Source of the DNA: Tannerella sp.
GTDB lineage: Bacteria > Bacteroidota > Bacteroidia > Bacteroidales > Tannerellaceae
DNA: 18,329 nucleotides
NCBI GenBank assembly: GCA_031268395.1
Contig: JAIRXI010000313.1
Coordinates: 1-18,329 of the forward strand
Direction: 5' to 3'
Made by a program: the position numbers and the translations under genes. Under the pieces are notes generated by a model. That model saw only the letters and a program-made list of their open reading frames with translations. It did no database searches and was not told where the DNA came from. Positions within the stretch are counted from its first letter, which is position 1, and each line of letters starts with the position of its first letter. Of this stretch, positions 1 to 8,309 are shown piece by piece.

Positions 1-11
1 TCGTTGAATAC

Positions 12-126
12 CGCAAGGTGTTTACGACGGGCGTCGTAAGGTGCTTACGAGGGAGGTCGTAAGGTGCTTACGAGGGAGGTCGTAAGGTGTTTACGAGGGA
101 GGTCGTAAGGCGCTTACGAGGGACGG
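12..126. repeat. Palindromic tandem array 1: five 23-bp units
   Basis: Five head-to-tail units start at 12, 35, 58, 81 and 104, always 23 bp apart. Each unit is a 15-bp hairpin core, best form CGTAAGGTGCTTACG (6-bp arms, 3-nt loop), followed by an 8-bp linker close to AGGGAGGT. The units at 35 and 58 are identical. The one at 81 has a C-to-T change in the right arm, the one at 104 a changed loop (GCG) and linker end, and the one at 12 is the most diverged, as expected at an array edge. No variable spacers exist, so this is not CRISPR. It lies beyond the 3' end of rlmD and I see no gene in it. Confidence 0.95.
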
Positions 127-177
127 CGCACAAGATAGAAATTTGAAAGAACCAAACGGGACCGGGACCCCCCGTAG

Positions 178-222
178 AGACGCCATTTATGGCGTCTTGG
201 CGTCTTGGCGTCTCGGCGTCTC
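178..222. repeat. 9-bp inverted repeat running into four 8-bp direct repeats
   Basis: AGACGCCAT at 178-186 and ATGGCGTCT at 189-197 form a perfect 9-bp inverted repeat with a 2-nt loop. The right arm is the start of four 8-bp tandem copies: GGCGTCTT at 191-198 and 199-206, then GGCGTCTC at 207-214 and 215-222. The left arm can therefore pair with any of the four copies. The stretch is intergenic and its role is unknown; slippage expansion of the right arm of a hairpin would explain it. Confidence 0.85.
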
Positions 223-290
223 AGCAAAACCCGGCGGCGGAATCCCGAAAGGCCTTTGAGGGCGCGGGGGATAAATACTTCGTGTGGACT

Positions 291-346
291 AAAAACCATA
301 CGTTTAACAATGAACCCGTTCATCGTTCATCGTTCATCGTTAAATG
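291..346 (-). terminator. Likely intrinsic terminator after rlmD
   Basis: Read on the minus strand, 346-332 and 315-301 pair as a 15-bp stem with one mismatch and one G-T wobble. Five T residues follow at 295-291, five bases past the stem. It lies 26 bp beyond the rlmD stop, where the capA-rlmD transcript should end. The loop includes three 7-bp copies of CGTTCAT at 317-337, so the loop may vary in length between strains. Confidence 0.5.
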
Positions 347-371
347 CGTCAGTCCGCGTACGGTAAATCCG

Positions 372-1775
372 TTAAGCGTTCCGTTCCAGCAGGACAATAT
401 TCTCCACATGGTGGGTATGGGGGAACATGTCGACGGGCTGCACCTTGCGGATGCGGTAGTCCACATCCAGCAGATTCAGGTCCCGCGCCTGGGAGGCCGG
501 GTTGCAACTCACATACACGATGCGCCGGGGGGCGGCCCGGAGAATGGTTTTAATCACATCGTCATGCATGCCGGCACGCGGCGGGTCGGTGACCAGGACG
601 TCCGGACGTCCGTGCGTTTCAACGAAGTCGGCGGTCAGCAGGTCTTTCATGTCGCCGGCAAGGAAATGCGCATTGACAATGCCGTTGAGGGCGGCATTGA
701 CCTTGGCGTCTTCGATGGCTTCGGGAACGTATTCGATGCCGGTGATCCGGCGGGCATGACGGGCCAGAAAACAGGCGATGGTTCCCGTGCCGGTGTAGAG
801 GTCGTAGACATGTTCTGTGCCGGTCAGTCCGGCGAACTCGCGAACCGTTGAATACAGCCGGCAGGCCTGTTCGCTGTTCGTCTGGAAAAATGATTTCGGC
901 CCGATGTTGAATTTCAGGTCTTCCATCTGTTCCGTGATGAAGGCGTTCCCCTTGAAGACGTGTACTTCGCGGTCGGTGATCGTGTCGTTGGCCTTTTGGT
1001 TCAGGACGTAGAGGAGGGAGGTGATTTCGGGAAACCGGGCGGCCAGGTGACTTAGCAGGGCTGTGCGTCCGGGTTCGTCGTCTTCGTAGCAGACGACGGT
1101 CAGCATGACTTCGCCGGTAGTGGCCGTGCGGATGACAAGGTTGCGCAGCAGGCCGCCGCGGTTCCGCAGGTTAAAGAACGTAAACCCGTGCGCCAGTGCA
1201 AACGTCCTGACTTCGTTCCGTATCCGGTTCGAAATCTCGTCCTGCAGCCAGCACCGGCGGATGTCCAGCACCTTGTCAAAGGATCCCGGAATATGAAACC
1301 CCAGTGCGTTGCGTTCTTCCGGCAACCGGTCCGAGCGGATTTCCTCCTCCGTCAGCCAGCGTCTGTCGGAAAAGGTAAACTCAAGTTTGTTTCGGTAGCA
1401 TTGCGTTTTCCCGGAACCCAGGATCGGTGAAATTTCCGGCAATTCGACCTTGCCGATGCGGGTCAACTGATCGACGACCTGCTGCTGTTTCCAGCGGAGC
1501 TGTTCGGGATAGGGAAGGATCTGCCACTGGCAGCCGCCGCAAATGCCGTAGTGTTCGCAGAAAGGCTCGGCGCGCTGCGGCGAGCGGGTGTGAAAACGGA
1601 CGACCCGTCCTTCGGCATACGAGTTTTTCTTCCTTGTCAGCTGTATGTCGACCGTGTCGCCCGGCACGGCAAAGGGTACAAACACCACCCGCTCGCCGTC
1701 CCTGACGATCGCCTTGCCTTCGGCGGCCACGCCACTGACCGTTACATGCTCCAGCAGGGGTAATTTCTTTTTCAA
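372..1775 (-). CDS. rlmD: 23S rRNA (uracil-5-)-methyltransferase RlmD
   Basis: A 467-aa SAM-dependent RNA methyltransferase of the RumA/TrmA family, expected to make 5-methyluridine at U1939 of 23S rRNA. An N-terminal TRAM-like RNA-binding domain (about 1-65) is followed by the [4Fe-4S] ligand pattern C73, C79, C82 and C175 (RRCWLQ). The SAM-binding motif DLYTGTGTI is at 325-333, DPPRAG at 397-402, and the catalytic Cys424 sits in SCNP. The start is TTG at 1775: no ATG or GTG lies between it and the in-frame capA stop, and the N-terminus KKKLPLLEHV matches what I recall of Bacteroides homologues. It follows capA by 36 bp on the same strand, so the two are probably co-transcribed. Assignment to RlmD rather than RlmC or TrmA is by overall resemblance and the iron-sulfur pattern. 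Confidence 0.92.
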   Translation of the reverse strand: MKKKLPLLEHVTVSGVAAEGKAIVRDGERVVFVPFAVPGDTVDIQLTRKKNSYAEGRVVRFHTRSPQRAEPFCEHYGICGGCQWQILPYPEQLRWKQQQVVDQLTRIGKVELPEISPILGSGKTQCYRNKLEFTFSDRRWLTEEEIRSDRLPEERNALGFHIPGSFDKVLDIRRCWLQDEISNRIRNEVRTFALAHGFTFFNLRNRGGLLRNLVIRTATTGEVMLTVVCYEDDEPGRTALLSHLAARFPEITSLLYVLNQKANDTITDREVHVFKGNAFITEQMEDLKFNIGPKSFFQTNSEQACRLYSTVREFAGLTGTEHVYDLYTGTGTIACFLARHARRITGIEYVPEAIEDAKVNAALNGIVNAHFLAGDMKDLLTADFVETHGRPDVLVTDPPRAGMHDDVIKTILRAAPRRIVYVSCNPASQARDLNLLDVDYRIRKVQPVDMFPHTHHVENIVLLERNA

Positions 1776-1811
1776 GGATTCAACGATTTCTGTCAGGAAC
1801 GGGTACGGGCG

Positions 1812-3389
1812 TCAACTGTTTTCGTCCAGGATCCGCAGCCCCGTTACATAGCGGGGCCTGTAATAGGGGGACTTGTTGAGTTCTTCCATCTTGACGCCCC
1901 GGCGGCAGGCATGGATAAAGACAACATTCCCGCTTTTGTCGTTCGAGACAACAATGCCCACGTGGCCTACACGGTTTGAAGAAATATTCCGGCCCTTGAA
2001 GAAAATAAGGTCGCCTGTTTTCAATTCTTCCCTGACCACCCGCGTGCCCTGTTTTACCTGGGTGACACAACTGGGGCTTAGCTGATAGCCGAATTTCCGG
2101 AAGATGAAGGAGGTGAAACCGGAACAGTCAAACGTTTCCGGACCTTTGGAACCTCGACGGTAGGAGTAGCCGATGAACCGTTTTGAATAGGCGATAATGT
2201 TTTGTGTCAGCTGGATGGAATCGTGCCCGACCGTTTGCAGGGAGTCGTGTCGCAGCGCAAGAGCCTCCGGAAGGGTATCCGGGGGGAGGACGACGGAAAC
2301 CGGGTTTGCATTCCCGGCGTCTTTTGCCTCCCGGCGTTCGATCACACCTTCTTCCGAAACGGTCAATCCGGTTTGCGGGAAATCCAGTTCGGTCAGGCGC
2401 TTGATTTCTTTCGCGGCCAGATGGCCGGCATCCGGTACGGGTCCGGTTTTGTCTTTCTGGAGGGCAGAGAGTATGCGCCCCCGAATAAATTTCCCTTCCC
2501 GGTCGGTGTACACTTTTACAATGGGCGCATATCCGCTGATTCCGCTGATGTTGAAATCGCCGGAGGTGCAGAAATTTCCCATGCTGTAAATAATAAAGCG
2601 GTCCCGGTAGAGTTCGGCGGCCCGGACAACATGCGGTCCGTGACCGAAGACGACGTCTGCGCCGGCGTCGACCGCCGCATGGGCAAATTCAAGGACATTC
2701 CCCCGGTTTTCGCCGTAAAACGTTTCCGTTTTCCCGGTCACCCGGTTATGCACTTTCCCTTCGGCCCCGCCGTGGAAAGACACGATCACGATGTCGCAGT
2801 CGCTGTCCAGTTCCGCCACGATTCTTTTTACCTTCGCCAGGTCGGTGATTCGGACCGTGCCCGAATTGGGTGCAAAGCCGCAGAAGCCGTATTTCACTCC
2901 GTCGATTTCAAAGCGGGAGGTTTCGCACACGCCTTCCAGTCCGGCATAGTGCAGTCCGGCGCCCTGCAGCACCTTCACGGTATTTTCCCTTCCCCGGGGA
3001 CCGAAATCGCCCATGTGGTTGTTGGCGATATTCATCACGTCGAAACCGGCGTCGAGCAGGTGATTGACGTAGCGGTCGGGCATCCGGAAGAAATAACAGC
3101 CGCTTTTGCAGGGCTTGGGCGTTCCGCCGCTGTCGAGGAAGCAGCCTTCCAGATTTCCGAAGGTGACGCTGGCATCGCGCAGAAAGGCCTTTACATGGAG
3201 GAAGAGGTCTTTTCCGTCGCCGGGCGGAAGTTTGGCGACGGAAGGGTAGTTGGATCCAAGCATAATGTCGCCCGTACCGATAATGGAAACCGTATCGTTT
3301 CCACCGGGCGTCCGGGAGAAAGCGTTCCATGAAAAAAAGGCGAAGACCAATAGCGTCCCTGTCGCCTTTAACAGCCGTTTTAAGTTCAT
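1812..3389 (-). CDS. CapA-family (PGA_cap) protein fused to a C-terminal NlpC/P60 peptidase
   Basis: A 525-aa predicted exported protein: a hydrophobic signal segment at about 5-25 precedes two domains. Residues about 33-310 are a CapA/PgsA-type metallophosphatase-like domain (PGA_cap family), with GDIMLG at 40-45, NLEG at 79-82, NNH at 123-125, FHGG at 205-208 and GHGPH at 249-253. After a linker rich in charged and Pro residues, about 395-525 is an NlpC/P60 domain with the catalytic Cys422 in DCSG, His476 in GHVGI and a likely third residue His493 (FIHA). NlpC/P60 enzymes usually cut gamma-D-glutamyl-diaminopimelate bonds in murein peptides; CapA proteins act in poly-gamma-glutamate synthesis or are uncharacterised. 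All key residues of both domains appear intact. The ATG at 3389 has its own -7 promoter element upstream, and rlmD follows. The cellular role is not established. Confidence 0.88.
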   Translation of the reverse strand: MNLKRLLKATGTLLVFAFFSWNAFSRTPGGNDTVSIIGTGDIMLGSNYPSVAKLPPGDGKDLFLHVKAFLRDASVTFGNLEGCFLDSGGTPKPCKSGCYFFRMPDRYVNHLLDAGFDVMNIANNHMGDFGPRGRENTVKVLQGAGLHYAGLEGVCETSRFEIDGVKYGFCGFAPNSGTVRITDLAKVKRIVAELDSDCDIVIVSFHGGAEGKVHNRVTGKTETFYGENRGNVLEFAHAAVDAGADVVFGHGPHVVRAAELYRDRFIIYSMGNFCTSGDFNISGISGYAPIVKVYTDREGKFIRGRILSALQKDKTGPVPDAGHLAAKEIKRLTELDFPQTGLTVSEEGVIERREAKDAGNANPVSVVLPPDTLPEALALRHDSLQTVGHDSIQLTQNIIAYSKRFIGYSYRRGSKGPETFDCSGFTSFIFRKFGYQLSPSCVTQVKQGTRVVREELKTGDLIFFKGRNISSNRVGHVGIVVSNDKSGNVVFIHACRRGVKMEELNKSPYYRPRYVTGLRILDENS

Positions 3390-3417
3390 CTTTCAGTTGT
3401 CTATTCTATTCGGGGGA

Positions 3418-3425
3418 CAAATATA
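3418..3425 (-). promoter_or_regulatory. -7 promoter element for the capA-rlmD unit
   Basis: On the minus strand this reads TATATTTG, an exact match to the Bacteroidota -7 consensus TAnnTTTG, with transcription expected to start near 3411, about 22 nt before the capA ATG. I see no clear TTTG at -33, so the call rests on the -7 match and its position. Confidence 0.55.
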
Positions 3426-3517
3426 GTCATTTTCTCCTTATGCGGAGCGTTCTTCATTTCCGGAAAAGGAAGTTCAACGGTTGACGCCATTCGGCATAAA
3501 GGAGATAATCCCAACTC

Positions 3518-3581
3518 GAAAGACGGTTGTCTTTACGCTAAAGACAGTTGTCTATTGGCCTAAAGACGGTTGTCTGTTGGC
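3518..3581. repeat. Palindromic tandem array 2: three 21-22 bp units
   Basis: Units lie at 3518-3538, 3539-3560 and 3561-3581, with a fourth decaying from 3582 (TAAAAACGG). Each has a palindromic core followed by a linker of about 5 bp ending in GC or GCC. The first core is perfect: AAAGAC at 3519-3524 and GTCTTT at 3529-3534. The second is AGACA/TGTCT around 2 nt, and the third AGAC/GTCT. A 12-nt string from unit 2 (CAGTTGTCTATT, 3545-3556) recurs at 3394-3405 in the capA leader. The array sits between the rodA stop and the capA promoter. No gene is seen here. Confidence 0.9.
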
Positions 3582-3663
3582 TAAAAACGGGCGCTTTTTT
3601 CAGGAAAACCGCAGGATTGGATGTTGCATTTTCCACCCTTCATTTCCTTTCCGGGGCGGGCGT

Positions 3664-5109
3664 TTATTTTTCCTTGCGTCCGGCGTCTATCTGCAAGAAG
3701 ATGACGAGCAGCAGGGTGAAACCGAGCAGGGACGATCCGCCGTAGCTGAAAAAGGGCAGCGGAATGCCGATCACCGGCGTAAGTCCTGTGACCATTCCGA
3801 TATTGATGGCCAGGTGGAAGAAGAAAATCGACGCTACCGCATATCCGTAGGCCCGGCCGAAAACCGTGTCTTGCCGCTCGGCCAGGCTGATCAGGCGGAT
3901 GATGAGCGTCCCGAAGAGCGCCAGCAGGGCCAGCGAACCCAGAAAACCGAACTCTTCGCCCACCGTGCAGAAGATAAAATCGGTGTCCTGTTCGGGGACG
4001 TATTTCAGTTTGGTCTGCGTGCCGTTCAGGAAGCCTTTGCCGGTCAGTCCTCCCGAACCGATCGCTATTTTGGACTGGTTCACGTTGTAGCTCGCGCCGC
4101 CCGGATCGTTTTCAAGTCCCAGAGACACTCGGATGCGCGTCTGCTGGTGAGGTTCCAGCACATGGTCAAAGACGTAGTCTACCGAAAACAGGAATACGGT
4201 GGACAGCACGGCAAAGAGGGCGACCAGTGCATAGCGCTTTGCCAGGTTTTTCAGGGAAAGGACAAGGAGATAGCCGACCATCAGGCCGATGACTCCCATA
4301 ATGACCCATACATAGTTGATCTGCGTATAGCGCAGGGCCAGCCCTCCGGCCAGAGAGGCGAGGAGGAGGAGGCCGGACAGGACGCGCGCCGTTGTCCGGT
4401 CTTTGCGGATGAAGAGGGTGGCCAGGCAGGTAATGACCAGGATCATCACCGAGACGATCAGCTCGCCCGTCGGCGTGGCGCCCGTCATGCGGTCGCCAAA
4501 ACGCAGCACAATCACACTGAATACGACCGCGCAGACGCTTGTCAGCAGGACAAAACCGGACATTCCTTCGCGGTAAAGCACCAGGATAAAAGCAAAATAG
4601 ACCAGCGCCGACCCGGCCTCCCGCTGCAACAGGATGCACAGCATCGGAGCGAGTACCAGTCCGGCAACGGTCATGAAATTTCTGAACGTAAAAAGGCGCT
4701 GGTGATGGCCGTCCAGGAATTTGGCGACCGCCAGCGCCGTTGCAAACTTGGCAAATTCGGCCGGCTGGAGGTGTATCGGTCCGAAGATCAGCCACGAGCG
4801 GGAGCCTTTGATGTCGGGCGCGATAAAGACGGTGAGGATCAGCAGGAGGAAGACAAGACCGTAGACCGGATAGGCCAGGGTTTCAAAAAAGTCTTTGTCG
4901 AGCATCAGGACCACGAAGGCGGCACAGAAGGCGATGCCTATCCATACCAGTTGCGACCCCATCCGGCCGGCCGGGTTAAACAGACTCCCCGAATCGAACT
5001 CGTAGCTTGCGCCGTAAATGACAAACCAGCCGGCCGCAACCATCAGCACATAGAGGCCGACAAGGGGCCAGTCGAGGGACTGCCAGACGTTTGTTTTCCG
5101 GTTATACAT
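3664..5109 (-). CDS. rodA: Rod-shape SEDS peptidoglycan glycosyltransferase RodA
   Basis: A 481-aa multi-pass inner-membrane protein of the SEDS family that polymerises lipid II into glycan strands during elongation, working with PBP2. Signature stretches are SRSWLIFG and LQPAEFAKF at 103-122, QREAGSALV at 162-170, QSKIAIGSGGLTGKGF at 345-360, and EQDTDFIF at 373-380, where Asp377 aligns with the Asp reported as essential in RodA. PVIGIPLPFFSYGGSS is at 445-460. It is about 100 residues longer than the E. coli protein; the extra length looks like added membrane segments at about 215-285, which I recall as usual for Bacteroidota RodA. The ATG at 5109 follows the mrdA stop by 3 bp, so the genes are probably translationally coupled. 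It is the last gene of the purH-mre operon. Confidence 0.96.
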   Translation of the reverse strand: MYNRKTNVWQSLDWPLVGLYVLMVAAGWFVIYGASYEFDSGSLFNPAGRMGSQLVWIGIAFCAAFVVLMLDKDFFETLAYPVYGLVFLLLILTVFIAPDIKGSRSWLIFGPIHLQPAEFAKFATALAVAKFLDGHHQRLFTFRNFMTVAGLVLAPMLCILLQREAGSALVYFAFILVLYREGMSGFVLLTSVCAVVFSVIVLRFGDRMTGATPTGELIVSVMILVITCLATLFIRKDRTTARVLSGLLLLASLAGGLALRYTQINYVWVIMGVIGLMVGYLLVLSLKNLAKRYALVALFAVLSTVFLFSVDYVFDHVLEPHQQTRIRVSLGLENDPGGASYNVNQSKIAIGSGGLTGKGFLNGTQTKLKYVPEQDTDFIFCTVGEEFGFLGSLALLALFGTLIIRLISLAERQDTVFGRAYGYAVASIFFFHLAINIGMVTGLTPVIGIPLPFFSYGGSSLLGFTLLLVIFLQIDAGRKEK

Positions 5110-5112
5110 AAA

Positions 5113-6957
5113 TTACGGCACTACCCGGTTTATGATGTCCGTTTCCAAAAAGGCGAGCGCTCCGCCCACTTCGCCGTAGTAAAATTTTTCCAGCATCAGC
5201 CGGGCAATCGGGATGGCGTTGGTTTTGCCGTAACCGCCATGCTCCACATACACGGCAATTGCTATTTCCGGCCGGTGGAAGGGCGCGAAAGCGATGCAGA
5301 CGGAATTGTCTTTCCCTCGCGGATTTTCGGCGGTGCCGGTTTTGCCGCAGACGTCGATGCCGGGCATGTACAGCCCCGTGCAGGTGCCGTACTGTACGGC
5401 GCTGCGCATCCCTTCGGCAATCACGTCATAGTGTTCGGGGTCGACCGACGTCCGCCTGGGACAGGTGTAGATGGAATCCAGCGGCGTGTCTTCGATTTCC
5501 CGGACGACATGGGGGACGATGTAATGCCCCCGGTTCGCAATCGTGGCCGAGAGGTTGCATATCTGGAGAGGGGTAGTGTCGATTTCGCCCTGTCCGATGG
5601 CGATGGAGATGATGGTGCTTGAGTTCCAGCGGCTTTTGTGGAAACTGTCATACACCTTGCTGTTGGGAATAAATCCGCGGGATTCGCCCGGAAGGTCGAT
5701 CCCCAGGGGATAGCCGAACCCCATGGATACCATGTGTTTCTTCCAGGCTTCAAAAGCGATCTGAACCGTGGGATAGCGTTTGCGGCTGTCCAGCATGTCG
5801 TGCAGCCCCCAGCAGAAGTAAGCGTTGCACGAAGTGGCCAGCGCGGCGTTGAGGTTCAGGGGCGAAGCATGTCCGTGACAGGCCGGCTTGCCGCCGTGAT
5901 AGGGATAACCTGAAGCGCAGGTATACAGTTTTTGCGGTGTAATGACGCCTTCCTGTAAAAAGACAAGTCCCTGCGCCGGCTTATAGGTCGATCCCGGTGG
6001 AAAGCGTCCCTTGATGGCGCGGTTGAAGAGGGGCTTCAGGGGGTCGTGCTCCAGTTGCGCGTAATTCTTCCCCAGCTGCCGGCCGGCCAGCAGATTCGGA
6101 TCATACGTCGGCGAGGATACCAGGCAGAGCACTTCGCCGGTCGAGGGTTCTATCATGACCACTCCGCCCACTTTGTTCCGCATCAGTTTTTCGGCATAGG
6201 CCTGCAACTCAATGTCGACAGAGAGTTTCAGGTTTTTCCCCGGGACGGGCGGCTCGTCGTGGAGGCCTCCTTCATACCGCCCCTTGATGCGTCCGCGGGC
6301 GTCGCGCAGGAGGATTTCCTTGCCTTTCCTGCCGCGCAGGATTTTTTCGTACGAACGTTCCACGCCTTCGAGACCGGCGTAGTCTCCCCGCATGTAATAG
6401 CGGTCGTTCTCCATAACTCGCCGGCTCACTTCGCCTATATTGCCGAGCAGCAGGGCGGCATTCGGGTAGCCGTACTCCCGGATGGTACTGCGACTCTGGA
6501 GATAAAATCCCGGAAACTTGTAGAGCTTCTCCTGCAACATGCCGTATTCGTTTGTGGACAGCTGGCTCACAAAGAGCTGGGGGACGTACTGGGAGTAGCC
6601 CGGATTCAGTTCTCTGTTCCTGATGTCCCGGATGCGCTTGTCGAAAAATTCCCGGGTTATGCCGAGCGTACTGCAAAAATCGATCGTGTCGAAAGGCTGT
6701 ATTTCCTTCATGATCAGCATGACGTCGTAGGCCGGATGATTGTATACCAGCAGTTTGTCGTTGCGGTCGTAGATCACGCCGCGCGCCGGGTAGAGTGTCT
6801 TTTTCAGGAACGCATTACTGTCTGCCCAGTCTTTATACTCACTGCTCACGAGTTGCAGGCCAATCAGGCGAATAATGAAAATGAGCATCACGCAGGCTAT
6901 GGCTGCGATAAATACGTAACGCCTGCTTGCATACTGATATTTGTTTCTGTTAATCAC
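5113..6957 (-). CDS. mrdA: Penicillin-binding protein 2, elongation-specific transpeptidase
   Basis: A class B PBP that cross-links peptidoglycan in the elongasome as partner of RodA. With the GTG start at 6957 it is 614 aa: a short cytoplasmic tail, one membrane anchor (about 16-37), a PBP dimerisation domain with ARGVIYDRND, and a transpeptidase domain with catalytic Ser323 in GSTYK (Lys326), SCN at 376-378 and KTGTAE at 539-544. I chose GTG over a TTG at 6993 because the GTG overlaps the mreD stop by 8 bp, like the mreC-mreD junction, and gives a normal short N-terminus (MINRNKYQY). The TTG would overlap mreD by 44 bp and give 626 aa. All active-site motifs are intact. Expressed within the operon, just before rodA. 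Confidence 0.95.
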   Translation of the reverse strand: MINRNKYQYASRRYVFIAAIACVMLIFIIRLIGLQLVSSEYKDWADSNAFLKKTLYPARGVIYDRNDKLLVYNHPAYDVMLIMKEIQPFDTIDFCSTLGITREFFDKRIRDIRNRELNPGYSQYVPQLFVSQLSTNEYGMLQEKLYKFPGFYLQSRSTIREYGYPNAALLLGNIGEVSRRVMENDRYYMRGDYAGLEGVERSYEKILRGRKGKEILLRDARGRIKGRYEGGLHDEPPVPGKNLKLSVDIELQAYAEKLMRNKVGGVVMIEPSTGEVLCLVSSPTYDPNLLAGRQLGKNYAQLEHDPLKPLFNRAIKGRFPPGSTYKPAQGLVFLQEGVITPQKLYTCASGYPYHGGKPACHGHASPLNLNAALATSCNAYFCWGLHDMLDSRKRYPTVQIAFEAWKKHMVSMGFGYPLGIDLPGESRGFIPNSKVYDSFHKSRWNSSTIISIAIGQGEIDTTPLQICNLSATIANRGHYIVPHVVREIEDTPLDSIYTCPRRTSVDPEHYDVIAEGMRSAVQYGTCTGLYMPGIDVCGKTGTAENPRGKDNSVCIAFAPFHRPEIAIAVYVEHGGYGKTNAIPIARLMLEKFYYGEVGGALAFLETDIINRVVP

Positions 6958-7465
6958 TGCTTTTTCTGTTAATGTTAAACGCTTCGAGTACAAAGATACA
7001 CAAGGCTGTCAAAATAAAGCTTGCGAACATGCGAAGAAACAGATACGCGGGGTCAAAAAGAGAGACGGATTCAATCAGGAACAGGGTCACATGGTGAATG
7101 ACGGTCAACGTCGCCGCATATCGCATGAAAGCGGCAATGCCGAACGTGTGATACGCAGGCGTCGCATCTTCCGCCAGTTCCCCCGTCACATACACTCCGA
7201 TCAGCGGCCGGCGCAGAAAACCGATGAGCGTACAAGCCGCGGCATGCATTCCCGGCGTATTGGAAAATACATCGATGATAAGTCCCGACAGAAAGGAGAG
7301 CAGAATGACCTGCGAACGGGAGATGTGTATCGGGAGTTTCAAAATGACGTAGATGTAGAGGAACGGTTCTACGGTTCCGAACAGGTGGAGATTGTCCAGC
7401 ACCCAGATTTGCAGCAGGATAAAGAAGGCAAACCGGGGCAGGGTTTTCAGTATCCGCTTAATCAT
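6950..7465 (-). CDS. mreD: Rod shape-determining protein MreD
   Basis: A 171-aa, strongly hydrophobic protein with about five membrane segments, the right size for MreD, an integral membrane subunit of the elongasome that associates with MreC. Sequence conservation is weak in this family. The call rests on hydrophobicity, on motifs such as LSGLIIDVFSNTPGMHA (about residues 58-74), typical of Bacteroidota MreD, and on position between mreC and mrdA. Its ATG overlaps the mreC stop by 8 bp (ATGATTAA), and its own stop overlaps the chosen mrdA start, so translational coupling is likely along this run. Confidence 0.9.
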   Translation of the reverse strand: MIKRILKTLPRFAFFILLQIWVLDNLHLFGTVEPFLYIYVILKLPIHISRSQVILLSFLSGLIIDVFSNTPGMHAAACTLIGFLRRPLIGVYVTGELAEDATPAYHTFGIAAFMRYAATLTVIHHVTLFLIESVSLFDPAYLFLRMFASFILTALCIFVLEAFNINRKSSD

Positions 7466-8309
7466 TTTTCCGAGCCTCCTGTTCTGCGGCCAGCTGTTCC
7501 TGCTGAAAATCGTTCCGTATCACCCGCACACTTTTCAGCCGCTGAAAATCCGTGGCCAGTTTCACTCTCAGCGAATAGAAATTGTGATTGCGGGCATTGT
7601 CCATTTCGACCACTGTCCCTGCCTGTATGCCAGGCGGAAAGATGGCTGAAAAACCGCTTGTGACAACGGTGTCGCCCTTCTGAAATTCCACATGATTCGG
7701 CAATTCTTCCAGATTGGCATACTGTGCGTCCCGGCCGTCCCATGACAGGGAACCGTAATAATCGCCGTTTTTCAGTTTGCAGCTAATTCTGGATTTCGGG
7801 TTCAACAGGGGAATCACGACCGAAAAATGCTCGCTGACGGTGGATACAATTCCGACAATGCCCTGAGTGGATACGACACCCATATCCGGCCGGATACCGT
7901 CTCGCGCGCCCCTGTCGATGGTGAGGTAATTGGACAGGCGTATCACACTGCTGTTCACGACTCTCGCCGCCGTGTAATGGTATCGCCCGGCGATGGAGTC
8001 GGGCATCACGCTGTCGTACGAAAACTGAGCAACTTTCAACGTTTCCAGTTGCTGTTCCAGATCCAGAATTTCCAGTTCGAGCAGGCCGTTGCGTTCAAAC
8101 AGGTTTCTGTTTTCTTCCCGCAGCCGGAGATAGGACATGGCCGTCCCCGATACGGAAGATACGTACCCGAAAGCCGTATTGGCCGAACTCAGAAATATAT
8201 TCCGATGATATGCATTATAGCGGTATAAAAGCACGAACGACAGAATTTCGCATACTATAAACACAAACCAATGCCTTTTCCCGAAAAGGAATTCAAGCAA
8301 TTTCTGCAT
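7458..8309 (-). CDS. mreC: Rod shape-determining protein MreC
   Basis: A 283-aa bitopic membrane protein that bridges cytoplasmic MreB and periplasmic PBP2. It has a short N-terminal tail, a membrane segment at about 12-31, a predicted coiled coil at about 58-93 (LRLREENRNLFERN, then LELEILDLEQQLETLK), and a periplasmic beta-rich domain to about 265 with the family stretches VVNSSVIRLSNYLTIDRG and GVVSTQGIVGIV. The C-terminus is a charged tail. I chose the ATG at 8309 (MQKLLEFLF); a TTG three codons upstream (8318) would add only LFP. It follows mreB by 82 bp, the widest gap inside the operon, and overlaps mreD by 8 bp. Confidence 0.95.
   Translation of the reverse strand: MQKLLEFLFGKRHWFVFIVCEILSFVLLYRYNAYHRNIFLSSANTAFGYVSSVSGTAMSYLRLREENRNLFERNGLLELEILDLEQQLETLKVAQFSYDSVMPDSIAGRYHYTAARVVNSSVIRLSNYLTIDRGARDGIRPDMGVVSTQGIVGIVSTVSEHFSVVIPLLNPKSRISCKLKNGDYYGSLSWDGRDAQYANLEELPNHVEFQKGDTVVTSGFSAIFPPGIQAGTVVEMDNARNHNFYSLRVKLATDFQRLKSVRVIRNDFQQEQLAAEQEARKND

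Noticed and set aside
189..851. Plus-strand frame of 220 codons over the end of rlmD
   Set aside because: It begins in the 8-bp repeats and then runs antisense to conserved rlmD sequence; no family resemblance.
3481..5622. A plus-strand open frame of about 713 codons opposite rodA and mrdA
   Set aside because: It is rich in Gln, Asp and Arg with no recognisable domain, lies opposite two clear genes and passes through array 2. It is a mirror frame of GC-biased codons.
6958..6993. Upstream TTG start for mrdA adding 12 residues
   Set aside because: It would overlap mreD by 44 bp, whereas the GTG at 6957 gives the 8-bp overlap also seen between mreC and mreD and a typical short N-terminus. It cannot be excluded without N-terminal data.
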